Assembly (NCBI GenBank): GCA_002341165.1 | Contig: DDNL01000035.1 | Span: 1-35,902, forward strand | Direction of reading: 5' to 3' | DNA from: Shewanellaceae bacterium UBA2521 | GTDB taxonomy: Bacteria; Pseudomonadota; Gammaproteobacteria; Enterobacterales; Shewanellaceae | Length of the DNA stretch: 35,902 nt | Part shown: positions 26,101 to 34,950 of the stretch, in pieces | How the letters are laid out: the number at the start of each line of letters is the position of its first letter | Numbering within the stretch: the first letter of the stretch is position 1 | The notes under the pieces: generated by a model | Seen by the model: the letters and a program-made list of their open reading frames with translations, nothing else | Database searches by the model: none | What the model was told of the DNA's origin: nothing | Program-made: the position numbers and the translations under genes

Positions 26101-29100
26101 GCGGCGCTAATATCATCACTAAATTAGCGCATGGTGAAGTAGACGCGCTATTAGGTGGCGGGATTAATGTGTTGAATCATATCGGCAAAGGCTCAACCCG
26201 AGGTGTATTTCTTGGTGGAGGTAACCTCATCAATAAAATAGGTAACGGCTCTGCTTCTGTCGCACTCTTTAGTCTGGGCAATATCATGAATCATTTGGGT
26301 CATGGTGCCACTAAAGCACTGATGGCAGCGCCAGGAAATATATTCAATAAAGTGGGTAAAGGTAAAGCAACGGTGATCATGGCCGGTGGCGGTAACATCT
26401 TCAACCGTTTTGAAACAGGTCACGACTTTGCCATCATGGGAGGCATTGCCAATCTCTTCACCAAAATCGGTGACGGTGATACCTTCGCAGCCATGCTTGC
26501 TGAAGCGAATATCATGACACAAATAGGTGATGGCAATACGAAAGCCGTGATGTTAGGTGAAGGTAATGCCTTAACCCGAATAGGTCAAGGTAACTTATTG
26601 GCAGCCATGCTTGCCGAAGCAAACATTATCACTCAATGGGGAGAAGGCGATGCTTTTGCTGTGATGGCAGCCGAAGCCAATATTTTCACTAAAGTCGGCA
26701 AAGATAAAGCGCTAGCTTTACTTCTGGGTGAAGGTAACGTTCTCACCCATATCGATTTAACGCGATCCAATAGAGGAATCACAGGAGCTGTTATGGCTGG
26801 TGAAACCAATATCATGACACGCGTTGGTAACGGAAAAGCCGTAAGTCTCATGTTAAGTGATGCCAACGTCATGAATCATATTGGTCATGGACTCACCGCA
26901 GCCGTAAGCATAGCTCAGGCAAATCTCATCACTAAAGTAGGTGATGGCACCATGGCGGTTGCAGCAGCTGGCGAACTCAATATGATCAACCATGTAGGAC
27001 AAGGCACTACAGCCGCGGTTGTAGGAGGTGAAGCCAATGCATTCACTAAAATAGGCGATGGTGCGCATATTGGTCTGTTGTTCTCTGAAACAGGTAACTT
27101 GATGACACATATCGGTGATGATCTCACCATAGGTTTAACAGTAGGCAAAGCAAATGTAGTGACACAATTGGGTGATGGTACCTTCATTGCTGGTGGATGG
27201 GGAGAAGCCAATGTATTCACTCAAATCAATCGCAGCCAAAGTGATCAATATGCTTTTGCTCAAGGTAAAGCCAACATCATCAGTAAAGTAGGTATCGGTC
27301 AAGGCTTGGCCGTGGTAAAAGGTGATATCAATCTCATCAATCATATTCATGATGGGGACAGTTACGTCGGCGCGTGGGGTGATCTCAATAGCGTCACCAA
27401 AGTGGGTGATGGTACCCATGCTGTTTTAGCACGAGGCCGAGGCAATATCATCACCAAAGTAGGCTCCAAATCGAGTTATTATGGTGTATCAGGAGAAGCC
27501 AATATCATCACTAAAATAGGTGACGATACGCAAGTGAGCATCGCTCAAGGGAAAGAAAACGTCAACACCGTAATAGGTGATGGGTTAAGTGTTACGGCAC
27601 AATATGGTAAATTCAACATCAACACCAAAGTCGGCCGTGGCACCTCGGTTTATGGCGCAATAGGTGATGCACAAATCAACAGCCACTTTGGTGACGGTAC
27701 GCATGTTCATCTAAGCAAAGGTGATTTCAACTTTGATTTACATGTTGGAAACGGAACCACAATCAGCAGTATATATGGTAAGTGCAATATCTCCATCAAA
27801 GTAGGACAAGGCGACTACTATAGTCTCAACCTTTCTCCGACCTCTTCTTTGGGACAAATGCTTTCAAGCTTACTTTCTCAAGCTGGTCAAACCGGCGCCA
27901 GCCTTATCGCAAATGAAGCCATCAGTTATTTTGTCCATGGTGATGAAGCCAATACATCGGGGTTCATTCAAGGACGCAGTGCTATCGATGTGAAGCAAGC
28001 AGAAAAACTAGGTGGATTTCAGGTCTCAACAGACTCAGTTTCATCTCAACCTGCTGCACAGCTCCAGCAGAACTTTTCAGGCAGACCAACCACATTACAA
28101 GCGTATGAAGCTCCAGATGTCGGGGCTGATTATCATGAGCTTGAACATAATGCCGATATGCCAGATCACAGCCTAAATCAGCATACCAATACAGCTCAAG
28201 TAGAGCAGCACATTACATCAGATCAAAGTCAATATCAGCAATACCAACAGGAACTGAGCAAGAGCAAAGAAACTCAGAAAAAAGAGATTGATCGGATACG
28301 TATGCAAGCAGAAAGTACAGATGAGCATGCGCTGCGTCACACCACAGATATTCCAGATAAAGTGAAGAAAGAAGCAGAAGCTTTCAAGCAGCACCTGAGT
28401 CAGGTTGCGCAAAAATTTGAGCAATTAGACCATCCAGATCAACCTACTTATTTACGTTCTAACGCATTCCAAGCAAGTTTAAAGAAACACTTGTTCGAAA
28501 CAGCTCAAGATGATTTTGAGATCATGCAAACGGATGTGAAGAAGAAATTAAGTGAAATCAATGATCACCTCAATGCTCAGCATCAAGCAACACAGGATGC
28601 GCAAAAGGAAAGTATGCAACATGTAGATAATGCATACCAAGCTTATCAAACAGCCGACCACAAAGCTCAAACACAGCATGAAAGAGCACAGCGTCGAGCA
28701 GAGCAAGCAGATGAGATGAAGCAAGATGCCCGCCAAAATGCGAAAAAGCTACATCAACAGGTCAACGAACATAAGAGGCAAGTCAATGCCCTACACGATC
28801 AAGCCACAGATCAACTTCAGCAAGCTCAGACTTCGGCTAAAAGTTTAGCTCTGAATCCTCAAAACAAAACACAGCATCAAGCAGCGCAAGGTAGTGGTTT
28901 GAATCCTGAAACACAGGCAAGTTTACCGCCACACGTAAAAATCAGTGATCAAGAAATACCTAAAATTCCACCCGTATATGAAGAGCAAGTTCAGATCAAG
29001 CCACACCATCAAGATGTTATACAGGAAGGTATCGATGCTGTGAACCGTCTTCAACCATCGCATCGACATCGCTCACGCCATCAAGACGATATTTACGAGC

Positions 29101-32100
29101 ATCTTTATCCATCGCAAGCTGATACCAATCCTACCCACACGTCTGCTCCACCAGCATGGATGTCTTCAGCACGTCAACCTTACAGAGCTGAAGGCTTGCA
29201 TTTAACGCCTTACGGTAAGGACAATGACAGAGCACTGAAATCAAAAATAAGCGGTTTGAAAAAACAAGCAAGCTTGTTTAGTCAAAGAGCGTCGAACCAA
29301 TTACAGCGTGTTAAAGATCGACTTGGTAACCACCATAGTACCGAGGTGACGAAAGTTGATACACAAAGAGTACAAACACTCCTTCTCGATTCTGCTGTCT
29401 TGGCTTGTTTTAAAAACTTAATGCCCTCTAACACGATAAGACATCTTGTCGAGAGCGTTACGCCAAAACAAGGTGAAGCACAGAAGGAACATACATCGGC
29501 ATCTATCATGGAGCAAATTAATGATTGTGCCCACTTAACTTATATTGCTCACTTCCTAGAACATAAAAATTTAACAGGAGAGCAAGGCAAAAAAACAAAA
29601 GAATTAGGCACACTTCTACATAGTACAGTCACATCATGGCAAGAGAATTTTAATGCAAATCATTCCAATAATTTCTCTTTGTCTCAAAAAGCTTTCTTCA
29701 ATCAGCTTTTATTGAAAAAGAAATCTGTAATGACACAACTAGGTGAAGTCAGAGTTAAAATCAATTCAAGAAATAAGCAGGACGTCAATGCAACTGCTTT
29801 TTATGAGGTCTACCCTGATACCCAAAATCTTATCAAGTTCAAGCCTCTCACCCATGAGAAAAATCAAGATCTCAAAAACTTATATCGTGCTGCACATGAA
29901 TCATTGAAGGAAATCTTACTTACTGAAGCTGTATACAAACTTGCAGAGCAGCTTCGACCTCATAGCGATAAAATCTTAACCGAACAAGGTATTGAGCATA
30001 ATATACAACAGGTTGAGTTAGCATTGATCGAGCATCTAGCTCAAAAAGAGATGAAACCTATCAAACAAGCAACACAGTCTCTTATTCTTGACCAACTCAT
30101 GGCACCTATCCACAAGATACAGAATCATGAGTTTCAGCAGATCATGCAACAGCGAGACTGGTTGCAGAAAAACTTAGAGTTTTCTCTGGGTGATGCACAA
30201 TCTATCGCGATCAATAACATCATCAGTCATACCATGCAGGGTAATTTATGGAACATCATAATAGGACATAAATATGATGCTCTTGATTATTGGAGAAGAG
30301 CCGTACAGGAAACTTATGGTGCAAACAAACCTAATAATTTAAAGAGGACATTGGAAACCTATAATAAAGAGTCCGATCAAGAGGAACTCATTGAGTCTTT
30401 AAACAACCTGGATCTGAGTAATTTCTCGCGAAGCACTCAAAGAATTGTTGCCTATCTGAAAAATCATCTCAGTCCTGATGCTATCAACTTAGAACACTTT
30501 GTAAAAAGTAGAGAAGTCAATCGAGCTATTTATCATGCGCAACTTAAACAGCATACACATCAACTTTCTCTGGCACTGTATCCTGAAATCAATAAGCTTG
30601 AAAAGATCTTTGAATTTGTCGGCACACCTGATGAACTGAAAACCTTAGGAGCAAGCCTCAAGCATTTACGTAACTACAAAAGTGATATATTTAAACTGGA
30701 TCAGGCTCATGAAGCTTGTAGCAAACTTTTTGATCTGCACAATGCCTTGGTACAACTACAACAGGTCTTTGAGCACAATGCGAGTTTAAAGCAACATTTT
30801 AAACCCACGACCTTGCAGGCCATTGCCGTGGTACTCAAGGATATTGAAACCATCAAAGCAGCAAGTCCTATTGTGCAACACAATATGAACATGATGTACC
30901 ATGCTCAGCAACAAGAAAAAGAAACAACCACTTCTCAAGTTGAGCACATTGAAGCACAACGCGTTCAGTTGCAAGATAAAATTAGTCAATTAGATACGAA
31001 GATAGTCCAGCAGAAGTCTAAGTATAAGCAACTTTACCCCGACCTCAATGCACTCTATCCTGAATTACCTGAGAATATACTCAAACCTACACAGCTAAAA
31101 CAAACCCGCGAACAAGTGAGGAGCAAGCCTGAGACCGTCGCAGACATAGAAGCAAGAATCGCCGAAATCGATCGTATGATAGAACTGCGAGAGCGTGAGG
31201 TCAAAACCATCAAGCAACAAAGAGAACTCGATGCCACAGCATCAGCATTGAGCAACCCTTATCATGATGACAAGTTCTTTAATGCCATCACATTACTCAT
31301 AGAGCAAGATCGCTCTATAAAACAAAGAGAGCAAAACCTATTGCTTCTCAAACAACAAGCAGCACAGGAAGAACAGCTAAAACAAGAACAGCAACAAGAA
31401 CAGGTACAACCCATAAGTGAAGAAGAACTGATAAGACAAATCGAAAACTTAGAACAAGTCCCCGATCATGGGCCTTCAGAAGTACAAGAGCTCTATGCTA
31501 CGCGAGATGAAGTCTTTGACCATGATTCAGAATATACACAACCTATCGCTTATGATGGAACAGAAGATACTCCAGCTCTGGAGCAGCCTCTGGAACTTTG
31601 GCAGCAAGCTGAAGTCCCTCTTGATATAGAGCCGAGCTCTTCTCAGTTCGATAGTCAAATCATCATCCAAACTGAAGATGACGCACATATTGCTCAGGGC
31701 GCAGCTTATCTTACCGGTAAGCATGCCGAAAACAGCGTGCTCATTCAAATGGATGCACAAGGCACATATCGTGTGATACATGGCGATTTACATCAAATTC
31801 ATGGTCGTGTACGTTGGCAACTGGTAGGTCATGGTTATCAAAAAAATAGCCAAGGCAAAAATACTAAGTTTAGCCATCATAATGCACAAGAACTGGCGCA
31901 GCTCGTCCAAAAACTCAACAAGGAACTCAAAGTAAAACAGATTCAAGGTCAGCCTGAACACATCAGTTTAGTGGGTTGTTCTTTGGTTGCACAAGACTCA
32001 CCTCGTGGTTTTGCTCAAGACTTTATCAGACACCTCAAAGCACAAGGTTTTGATACACGTGTTGCAGCACGTCGTATTCAAGTAAGTGTCGATAGTACAG

Positions 32101-34868
32101 GTCAAAAAGCAAGTATCTACGCTCACGATGCAACACCTATCATGAAAGACTCAAGCCAAAAAGTCACCTACAGCTGGGACAAACATGGCAGACTTTTAGC
32201 CAATGATGTGCTCGTACGTCAGGGGGTTGCACAATATGAAATACAACGTCAGCACATAGGGTTAGATAAACAAGACCAGACGCTCCATGGTGCGATGAAG
32301 AATGCGATGAAAGACACGCATCAGGCTCATGTTTTTGAAGAGCATGGTTCTTTTTATAAGACGCAGCCTGAACATGCCACAAGTTTTAAAACAACGGGCA
32401 ACGTCCACATCAGTGTCAATGATGGAGAATCTAACATTGTTGATATGGGTAACTATAACCTAGCGTGGAAACAAGGTATCGGAGGCATGAAAGCCATCTC
32501 TTTTGGAGATCATAATGCTATCGTTCACTTTGGTGATGGAGACAGCACACATAGTATCGATATCTCAGGCTATCAAGCGTTTGAAGGTGTAGAAGTGACG
32601 ATTGGACAGCATAATGTCATCTTTAACCATGGACGCAGTAATGATCTTATGATCATGATGGATCAAACGATTCCAACTCCTCCCCTTGTGAATCCTTTTG
32701 GTCACTTACTACAAAGTGAGCAAGCGCTTGAGCAAGTCGCTTCTACAGGACTTGGAGCTGATTATATTGCACAGCAAGATGCACAGTGGAATCTGGCAGG
32801 AGCACAGCAATATGTACAAAACTATGCAGGACTTGATCACAGCAGTGATGTGGATTACAGCCACTTAACCGAGATCAATACGACGCATGATCGCAGTGCT
32901 CGAGGTTTAAAATATGATATTGAAGCCACCATGAATAAGTCGTTTAACCAATGGCTTACAGGCGCTGGTGCTTCTCATCACACTATGCAACAGTCGCGCT
33001 TAGAACGTATGAAAGACATGCTCGCATCTATTGCTATCAACATCGGTGTAGGAGGTCAAGGTGGCGATATCCAAGTCACGACAGGCCAAGCTAATTTCAT
33101 CTTCGGCGATCATATACAAGCTTTGCTCGATACCAACATAGGCTCTATCTTTGGTCTTTTCACTGAGCAATTTACCGCAGATGGTTTACCTGCAACCACT
33201 TTTACTTACACACCTACTGATTTACCGCGCCAGCTCAAAAATCAGTTGATGCAACGCTTTAGTCATGTCGGTGCTGATATCACGCTTGCCGATCTCCTCA
33301 ATGTGGATTACACCGAAGCAGGTCGCATTGTATCAAGAACAGGCGAACCTATTGATACTGAGAAGATGTTGCAAGATCTCCTCGATATATTCAAAGAGTT
33401 TGTCGGAGAGAAGCTCGATGCATTCACCGATCTGGAAAAACTATTAGAGCAATTCAAAGCAAGCTTAAGTCTGGGTCAAGCAGGCGTCACGGACTTTATG
33501 ACAACGCACGGATTCATCAAAGAAGACAGACCTACCGTTTCAGAGGAAAATGACACAAGCAACACGCAAGTCTCATCGTATGAACAAGAGCCAGAGCAAG
33601 AATTTGGCTTCAATTCTTTGCATATCAAAAACCTATTCAATTTATTTGCTCATCTTAAAGATGGACGTAAATTAACAGAGAAGTGGCAAGGCCTTAAAAA
33701 GGACTTGATAAAAGATGTCTTGCATATGCAAGAGAGCACTTATGATTTTCTGCTCAATAGTGGTTATCTCAAAGCAGATGGCGATTTACATGTTGCACTC
33801 TCTAACTACAACTTCAACTGGTCTGGAGATGGCGATGATTTGGGTGCTTATCTAGGTGATAACAACAACCATTGGGGTGGTCGTGGCGATGATGCCTATT
33901 ACTCTATTGGTACCTCTAACCTCTTCTCAGGCGGAGAAGGTAACGACCATGCCGTCTTATTAGGCAGAGAAAACACCTTCTTTGGTGGTCGTGGCGATGA
34001 TTCGGCTATTGTTGCAGGTCGACTCAATACGGTGAATATGGGTGAAGGAAACGATCGCGCCTTTGTTTTCGGTCAAGGAGGCATGATTCATACTGATAGC
34101 GGCAACGACTACGTTGTGGTCACAGGTCAATTTAATCGTGTCAATACAGGAACAGGTCAAGATTATAGCGTGACTATTGGGCATCATAACCACGTATGTC
34201 TTGCTGAAGGTAACGACATCGCACGTGTCTTTGGTAACTATAACAATATTGATGGTGGCCAAGGCAATGATACAATCACTGTATGGAGCCATTACTCAAT
34301 CATAAAAGGCGGTGAAGGCGATGATCGCTTTATTCTAGAAAGCTCATCACAACATAACCATATTGAAGGTGGCATGGGTCGTGATGAATTTCATCTCGGA
34401 GGTTATCAAAATGTCATCGATGGCGGTGCTGGAATAGACAGATTTATCGTGAATGAAAACCTGATCAGCAATAGAATTTGCCAGATTGAGGCACATGACC
34501 AAATCGTCTTCGATGGCTTAAACTGGGATCAAGTGTGGTATAAAAAACTAGATAATGACTTAGTCTTATATACAGCACGCACACCTGCACAAGAGACCTC
34601 AAAGCAAGCTCAATTTGAGTCTGTAGGCACGCTTACCCTTGAGGATTATTTCGATGGAAACCGTGCGCAAATCGTACTCAAAGAGACAGATAAAGAGCAG
34701 GTTGTCTTAGCTGACACAGCAGTAGATCAATTGATACATGAAATGAGCGCTTTCGAGTCACCTCTCGAAGGAGAAGGTAGTTCAATCAACCAGAGCTTGG
34801 ATGCAACAACCTATGATCGTATACATCAACTGTATCAACATACGCAAACGCATCAAGTCGTATCATAA
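23133..34868 (+). CDS. rtxA: MARTX-type multifunctional autoprocessing RTX toxin with unrecognised cargo
   Basis: A 3911-residue toxin with AAGGAAG 6 nt before its ATG. Order of parts: 1-230, N-terminal arm starting MGREFNRDISHFFTG with a few A-type repeats; 232-765, beta modules; 765-890, further A-type repeats (GVANIIEHSS); 893-1567, about 35 B repeats; 1570-1640, conserved segment (SYFVHGDEA); 1690-1860, coiled-coil linker, then AVNRLQ at 1969-1974; 1975-2830, cargo; about 2838-3045, cysteine protease domain; then SIPTPPLVNPF-like and FTYTPTDLPRQLKN segments; 3563-3775, C-terminal GGxGxD repeats; and a tail to 3911. In known MARTX toxins the repeats form a pore or carrier, and the InsP6-triggered protease frees effectors in the host cell. 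The chassis is strongly MARTX, but no known effector is seen. Export would need a type I system not in this window. Confidence 0.95.
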   Translation: MGREFNRDISHFFTGTKRSAEYLITGQYEADDQDNTIFAYGFGGHIDAKGGNDKIYVGSLETEVFSGTGDDLIKAGAGLLKVVDSEGKLTVQGGAGKLELNKTGSGDVDVTTASGIAEINHQGDTGHIEFSGVTGHNTIKRDGLQGDIIVQGGSLANEVTRIHIKGSSYQDSQGDIHIKEGAAYQSIVSNVAHGDISFKGIGGYNSIVRSDQTHDVYHAGLDNAQAIPIENLKLTQATYYREGHTPVVLQAIPAQFDDKTYFFIEKHKTHTLVHEVVLQPNTVKKELNYAWSSWETDQINDEDIASINPRHDARYREIPASERTASLQDLHLSETKQHTFTGVQESLRSIEKHTGLYIQADQIEFGNATVKGFIDSSQEVTAQKSRVKPHTFVYSLYRNHITQITEVTLYNDPKTHELISYTRTWLKPGDYRANLQNEECSIYNGYQPIHSKDPLLSHIHYTAHTENSHQYKAHALSDTLELRHVLQSPMTDAHFAGASGNRVNHDDQWMISNTADASQIELTQATIQRKGIKQPLQVQAIASIQHPHRYFFAFYDHQYTKVVQLDLHNQSPTGALSYDMRAWHKAETKQEHQKTIASLHEQDSLEPLQFKTITQADAFELRNVEFKHQKSLTIEGVTEGLTENQWVAVEGLDIDTLDMQLKHAQLSQTGQTVQAQKHSQLDTYVFGEYVDGKTSVVQIKLRNAPKTHALEYYATGYTKAGHHLDEITKVPFDAEHGYQKIISQDQPLCSQLHYQTDVEHTYLREVDIISHSKNQHVFSDQAQGHVFFEGEGAANVIRSSITEGDVDFKGAGVANIIEHSSLYGDTSFEGLGAGNVIHKTGQSGQFKVTQAGLVNVLVNEVEEGQTDIYTASAANFILRNGAGAFKAVLAALGNVSVHIGDGSEDIKQLGGFNSHIHIGDGDHSWYTAGGFNINTLIGYGALKTIMAGGANILNQKGSGNLDAALFGAGNVVTQISPNLNRSTTRIVGLGGANIITKLAHGEVDALLGGGINVLNHIGKGSTRGVFLGGGNLINKIGNGSASVALFSLGNIMNHLGHGATKALMAAPGNIFNKVGKGKATVIMAGGGNIFNRFETGHDFAIMGGIANLFTKIGDGDTFAAMLAEANIMTQIGDGNTKAVMLGEGNALTRIGQGNLLAAMLAEANIITQWGEGDAFAVMAAEANIFTKVGKDKALALLLGEGNVLTHIDLTRSNRGITGAVMAGETNIMTRVGNGKAVSLMLSDANVMNHIGHGLTAAVSIAQANLITKVGDGTMAVAAAGELNMINHVGQGTTAAVVGGEANAFTKIGDGAHIGLLFSETGNLMTHIGDDLTIGLTVGKANVVTQLGDGTFIAGGWGEANVFTQINRSQSDQYAFAQGKANIISKVGIGQGLAVVKGDINLINHIHDGDSYVGAWGDLNSVTKVGDGTHAVLARGRGNIITKVGSKSSYYGVSGEANIITKIGDDTQVSIAQGKENVNTVIGDGLSVTAQYGKFNINTKVGRGTSVYGAIGDAQINSHFGDGTHVHLSKGDFNFDLHVGNGTTISSIYGKCNISIKVGQGDYYSLNLSPTSSLGQMLSSLLSQAGQTGASLIANEAISYFVHGDEANTSGFIQGRSAIDVKQAEKLGGFQVSTDSVSSQPAAQLQQNFSGRPTTLQAYEAPDVGADYHELEHNADMPDHSLNQHTNTAQVEQHITSDQSQYQQYQQELSKSKETQKKEIDRIRMQAESTDEHALRHTTDIPDKVKKEAEAFKQHLSQVAQKFEQLDHPDQPTYLRSNAFQASLKKHLFETAQDDFEIMQTDVKKKLSEINDHLNAQHQATQDAQKESMQHVDNAYQAYQTADHKAQTQHERAQRRAEQADEMKQDARQNAKKLHQQVNEHKRQVNALHDQATDQLQQAQTSAKSLALNPQNKTQHQAAQGSGLNPETQASLPPHVKISDQEIPKIPPVYEEQVQIKPHHQDVIQEGIDAVNRLQPSHRHRSRHQDDIYEHLYPSQADTNPTHTSAPPAWMSSARQPYRAEGLHLTPYGKDNDRALKSKISGLKKQASLFSQRASNQLQRVKDRLGNHHSTEVTKVDTQRVQTLLLDSAVLACFKNLMPSNTIRHLVESVTPKQGEAQKEHTSASIMEQINDCAHLTYIAHFLEHKNLTGEQGKKTKELGTLLHSTVTSWQENFNANHSNNFSLSQKAFFNQLLLKKKSVMTQLGEVRVKINSRNKQDVNATAFYEVYPDTQNLIKFKPLTHEKNQDLKNLYRAAHESLKEILLTEAVYKLAEQLRPHSDKILTEQGIEHNIQQVELALIEHLAQKEMKPIKQATQSLILDQLMAPIHKIQNHEFQQIMQQRDWLQKNLEFSLGDAQSIAINNIISHTMQGNLWNIIIGHKYDALDYWRRAVQETYGANKPNNLKRTLETYNKESDQEELIESLNNLDLSNFSRSTQRIVAYLKNHLSPDAINLEHFVKSREVNRAIYHAQLKQHTHQLSLALYPEINKLEKIFEFVGTPDELKTLGASLKHLRNYKSDIFKLDQAHEACSKLFDLHNALVQLQQVFEHNASLKQHFKPTTLQAIAVVLKDIETIKAASPIVQHNMNMMYHAQQQEKETTTSQVEHIEAQRVQLQDKISQLDTKIVQQKSKYKQLYPDLNALYPELPENILKPTQLKQTREQVRSKPETVADIEARIAEIDRMIELREREVKTIKQQRELDATASALSNPYHDDKFFNAITLLIEQDRSIKQREQNLLLLKQQAAQEEQLKQEQQQEQVQPISEEELIRQIENLEQVPDHGPSEVQELYATRDEVFDHDSEYTQPIAYDGTEDTPALEQPLELWQQAEVPLDIEPSSSQFDSQIIIQTEDDAHIAQGAAYLTGKHAENSVLIQMDAQGTYRVIHGDLHQIHGRVRWQLVGHGYQKNSQGKNTKFSHHNAQELAQLVQKLNKELKVKQIQGQPEHISLVGCSLVAQDSPRGFAQDFIRHLKAQGFDTRVAARRIQVSVDSTGQKASIYAHDATPIMKDSSQKVTYSWDKHGRLLANDVLVRQGVAQYEIQRQHIGLDKQDQTLHGAMKNAMKDTHQAHVFEEHGSFYKTQPEHATSFKTTGNVHISVNDGESNIVDMGNYNLAWKQGIGGMKAISFGDHNAIVHFGDGDSTHSIDISGYQAFEGVEVTIGQHNVIFNHGRSNDLMIMMDQTIPTPPLVNPFGHLLQSEQALEQVASTGLGADYIAQQDAQWNLAGAQQYVQNYAGLDHSSDVDYSHLTEINTTHDRSARGLKYDIEATMNKSFNQWLTGAGASHHTMQQSRLERMKDMLASIAINIGVGGQGGDIQVTTGQANFIFGDHIQALLDTNIGSIFGLFTEQFTADGLPATTFTYTPTDLPRQLKNQLMQRFSHVGADITLADLLNVDYTEAGRIVSRTGEPIDTEKMLQDLLDIFKEFVGEKLDAFTDLEKLLEQFKASLSLGQAGVTDFMTTHGFIKEDRPTVSEENDTSNTQVSSYEQEPEQEFGFNSLHIKNLFNLFAHLKDGRKLTEKWQGLKKDLIKDVLHMQESTYDFLLNSGYLKADGDLHVALSNYNFNWSGDGDDLGAYLGDNNNHWGGRGDDAYYSIGTSNLFSGGEGNDHAVLLGRENTFFGGRGDDSAIVAGRLNTVNMGEGNDRAFVFGQGGMIHTDSGNDYVVVTGQFNRVNTGTGQDYSVTIGHHNHVCLAEGNDIARVFGNYNNIDGGQGNDTITVWSHYSIIKGGEGDDRFILESSSQHNHIEGGMGRDEFHLGGYQNVIDGGAGIDRFIVNENLISNRICQIEAHDQIVFDGLNWDQVWYKKLDNDLVLYTARTPAQETSKQAQFESVGTLTLEDYFDGNRAQIVLKETDKEQVVLADTAVDQLIHEMSAFESPLEGEGSSINQSLDATTYDRIHQLYQHTQTHQVVS
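23826..25430 (+). repeat. Two copies of a two-unit beta module in the MARTX N-terminal arm
   Basis: Residues 232-470 and 520-765 of the toxin have the same plan. A unit opening 'LTQAT' (LKLTQATYY at 232; IELTQATIQ at 520) runs through 'TYFF/RYFF' to an 'AW' end. A linker of the type LSETKQHTFTGV or FKHQKSLTIEGV follows, then a second unit (VYSLY...YNDPKT...TWLKPGD; VFGEY...NAPKT...YTKAGH) and a closing HYT segment (SHIHYTA; SQLHYQT). As I recall, Vibrio RtxA has one such two-unit module; here there seem to be two, separated by about 50 residues. Copies are diverged, so the duplication is old. Confidence 0.6.
25809..27833 (+). repeat. MARTX B repeats, about 35 tandem 57-bp units
   Basis: Residues 893-1567 are about 35 degenerate 19-residue units with consensus of the type EANIxTKVGDGxxxAxMxG; Vibrio toxins have a similar number. 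Three units are irregular, carrying 2-5 extra residues and a basic or Ser-rich loop in place of GxG: ISPNLNRST, IDLTRSNRG and INRSQSDQY. These repeats belong to the part thought to insert in or cross the host membrane. Confidence 0.88.
29055..31620 (+). other. MARTX cargo region with no recognised effector domain
   Basis: Residues 1975-2830 lie between the conserved linker end (AVNRLQ) and the cysteine protease domain, where MARTX effectors sit. Three parts are visible. A basic, Pro-rich linker (1975-2070) contains DDIYEHLYPS at 1985. A mostly helical globular region (about 2080-2585) has few cysteines and no GxSxG, ADP-ribosylation, glycosyltransferase DxD or YopT-like Cys-His-Asp motif that I could identify. 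A charged coiled-coil part (about 2587-2790) includes EEQLKQEQQQEQVQP. It may be one large or two effectors; internal protease sites after Leu cannot be located with confidence. Confidence 0.7.
31644..32265 (+). other. MARTX cysteine protease domain (CPD, peptidase C80)
   Basis: Residues 2838-3045 match the Vibrio CPD closely: IIIQTEDDAHIAQGAAYL, GKHAENSV, RWQLVGHGYQ with catalytic His2900, ISLVGCSLVA with catalytic Cys2949, then basic residues of the RVAARRIQVSVD type expected to bind inositol hexakisphosphate. Both catalytic residues are intact, so autoprocessing after leucines in the flanking cargo linkers is expected. Confidence 0.93.
33819..34460 (+). repeat. MARTX C-terminal calcium-binding-type repeats, about 12 units
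   Basis: Residues 3563-3775 contain about 12 units of 18-19 residues centred on GGxGxD (SGDGDD, GGRGDD, GGEGND, MGEGND, GGQGND, GGMGRD, GGAGID and others). They form the C-terminal RTX beta-roll region needed for secretion through the type I channel. Two middle units (TDSGND, LAEGND) depart from the glycine pattern, as in Vibrio. Confidence 0.88.
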
Positions 34869-34920
34869 AGAAATATAAAGAAACATAGAGAAACATAGCA
34901 TAGCTATTTTCTTTTCAGTC

Positions 34921-34949
34921 AAGGCACTCTCTTGCAGAGTGCCTTTTTA
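34921..34949 (+). terminator. Rho-independent terminator of rtxC-rtxA
   Basis: AAGGCACTCT and AGAGTGCCTT form a perfect 10-bp stem with a 5-nt loop, followed by TTT, 53 bp after the toxin stop codon. Confidence 0.9.
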
Positions 34950-34950
34950 C

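Noticed and set aside
26193..27419. Several long minus-strand frames inside the toxin gene
   Set aside because: They arise from the periodic codons of the B repeats read in the opposite strand; their translations are repetitive and none has a start site or family match.
29055..31620. Alpha/beta hydrolase, RID or actin cross-linking effector in the toxin
   Set aside because: No GxSxG, no YopT-like Cys-His-Asp arrangement and no ACD-like ATP-site pattern were seen; the region is helical throughout.
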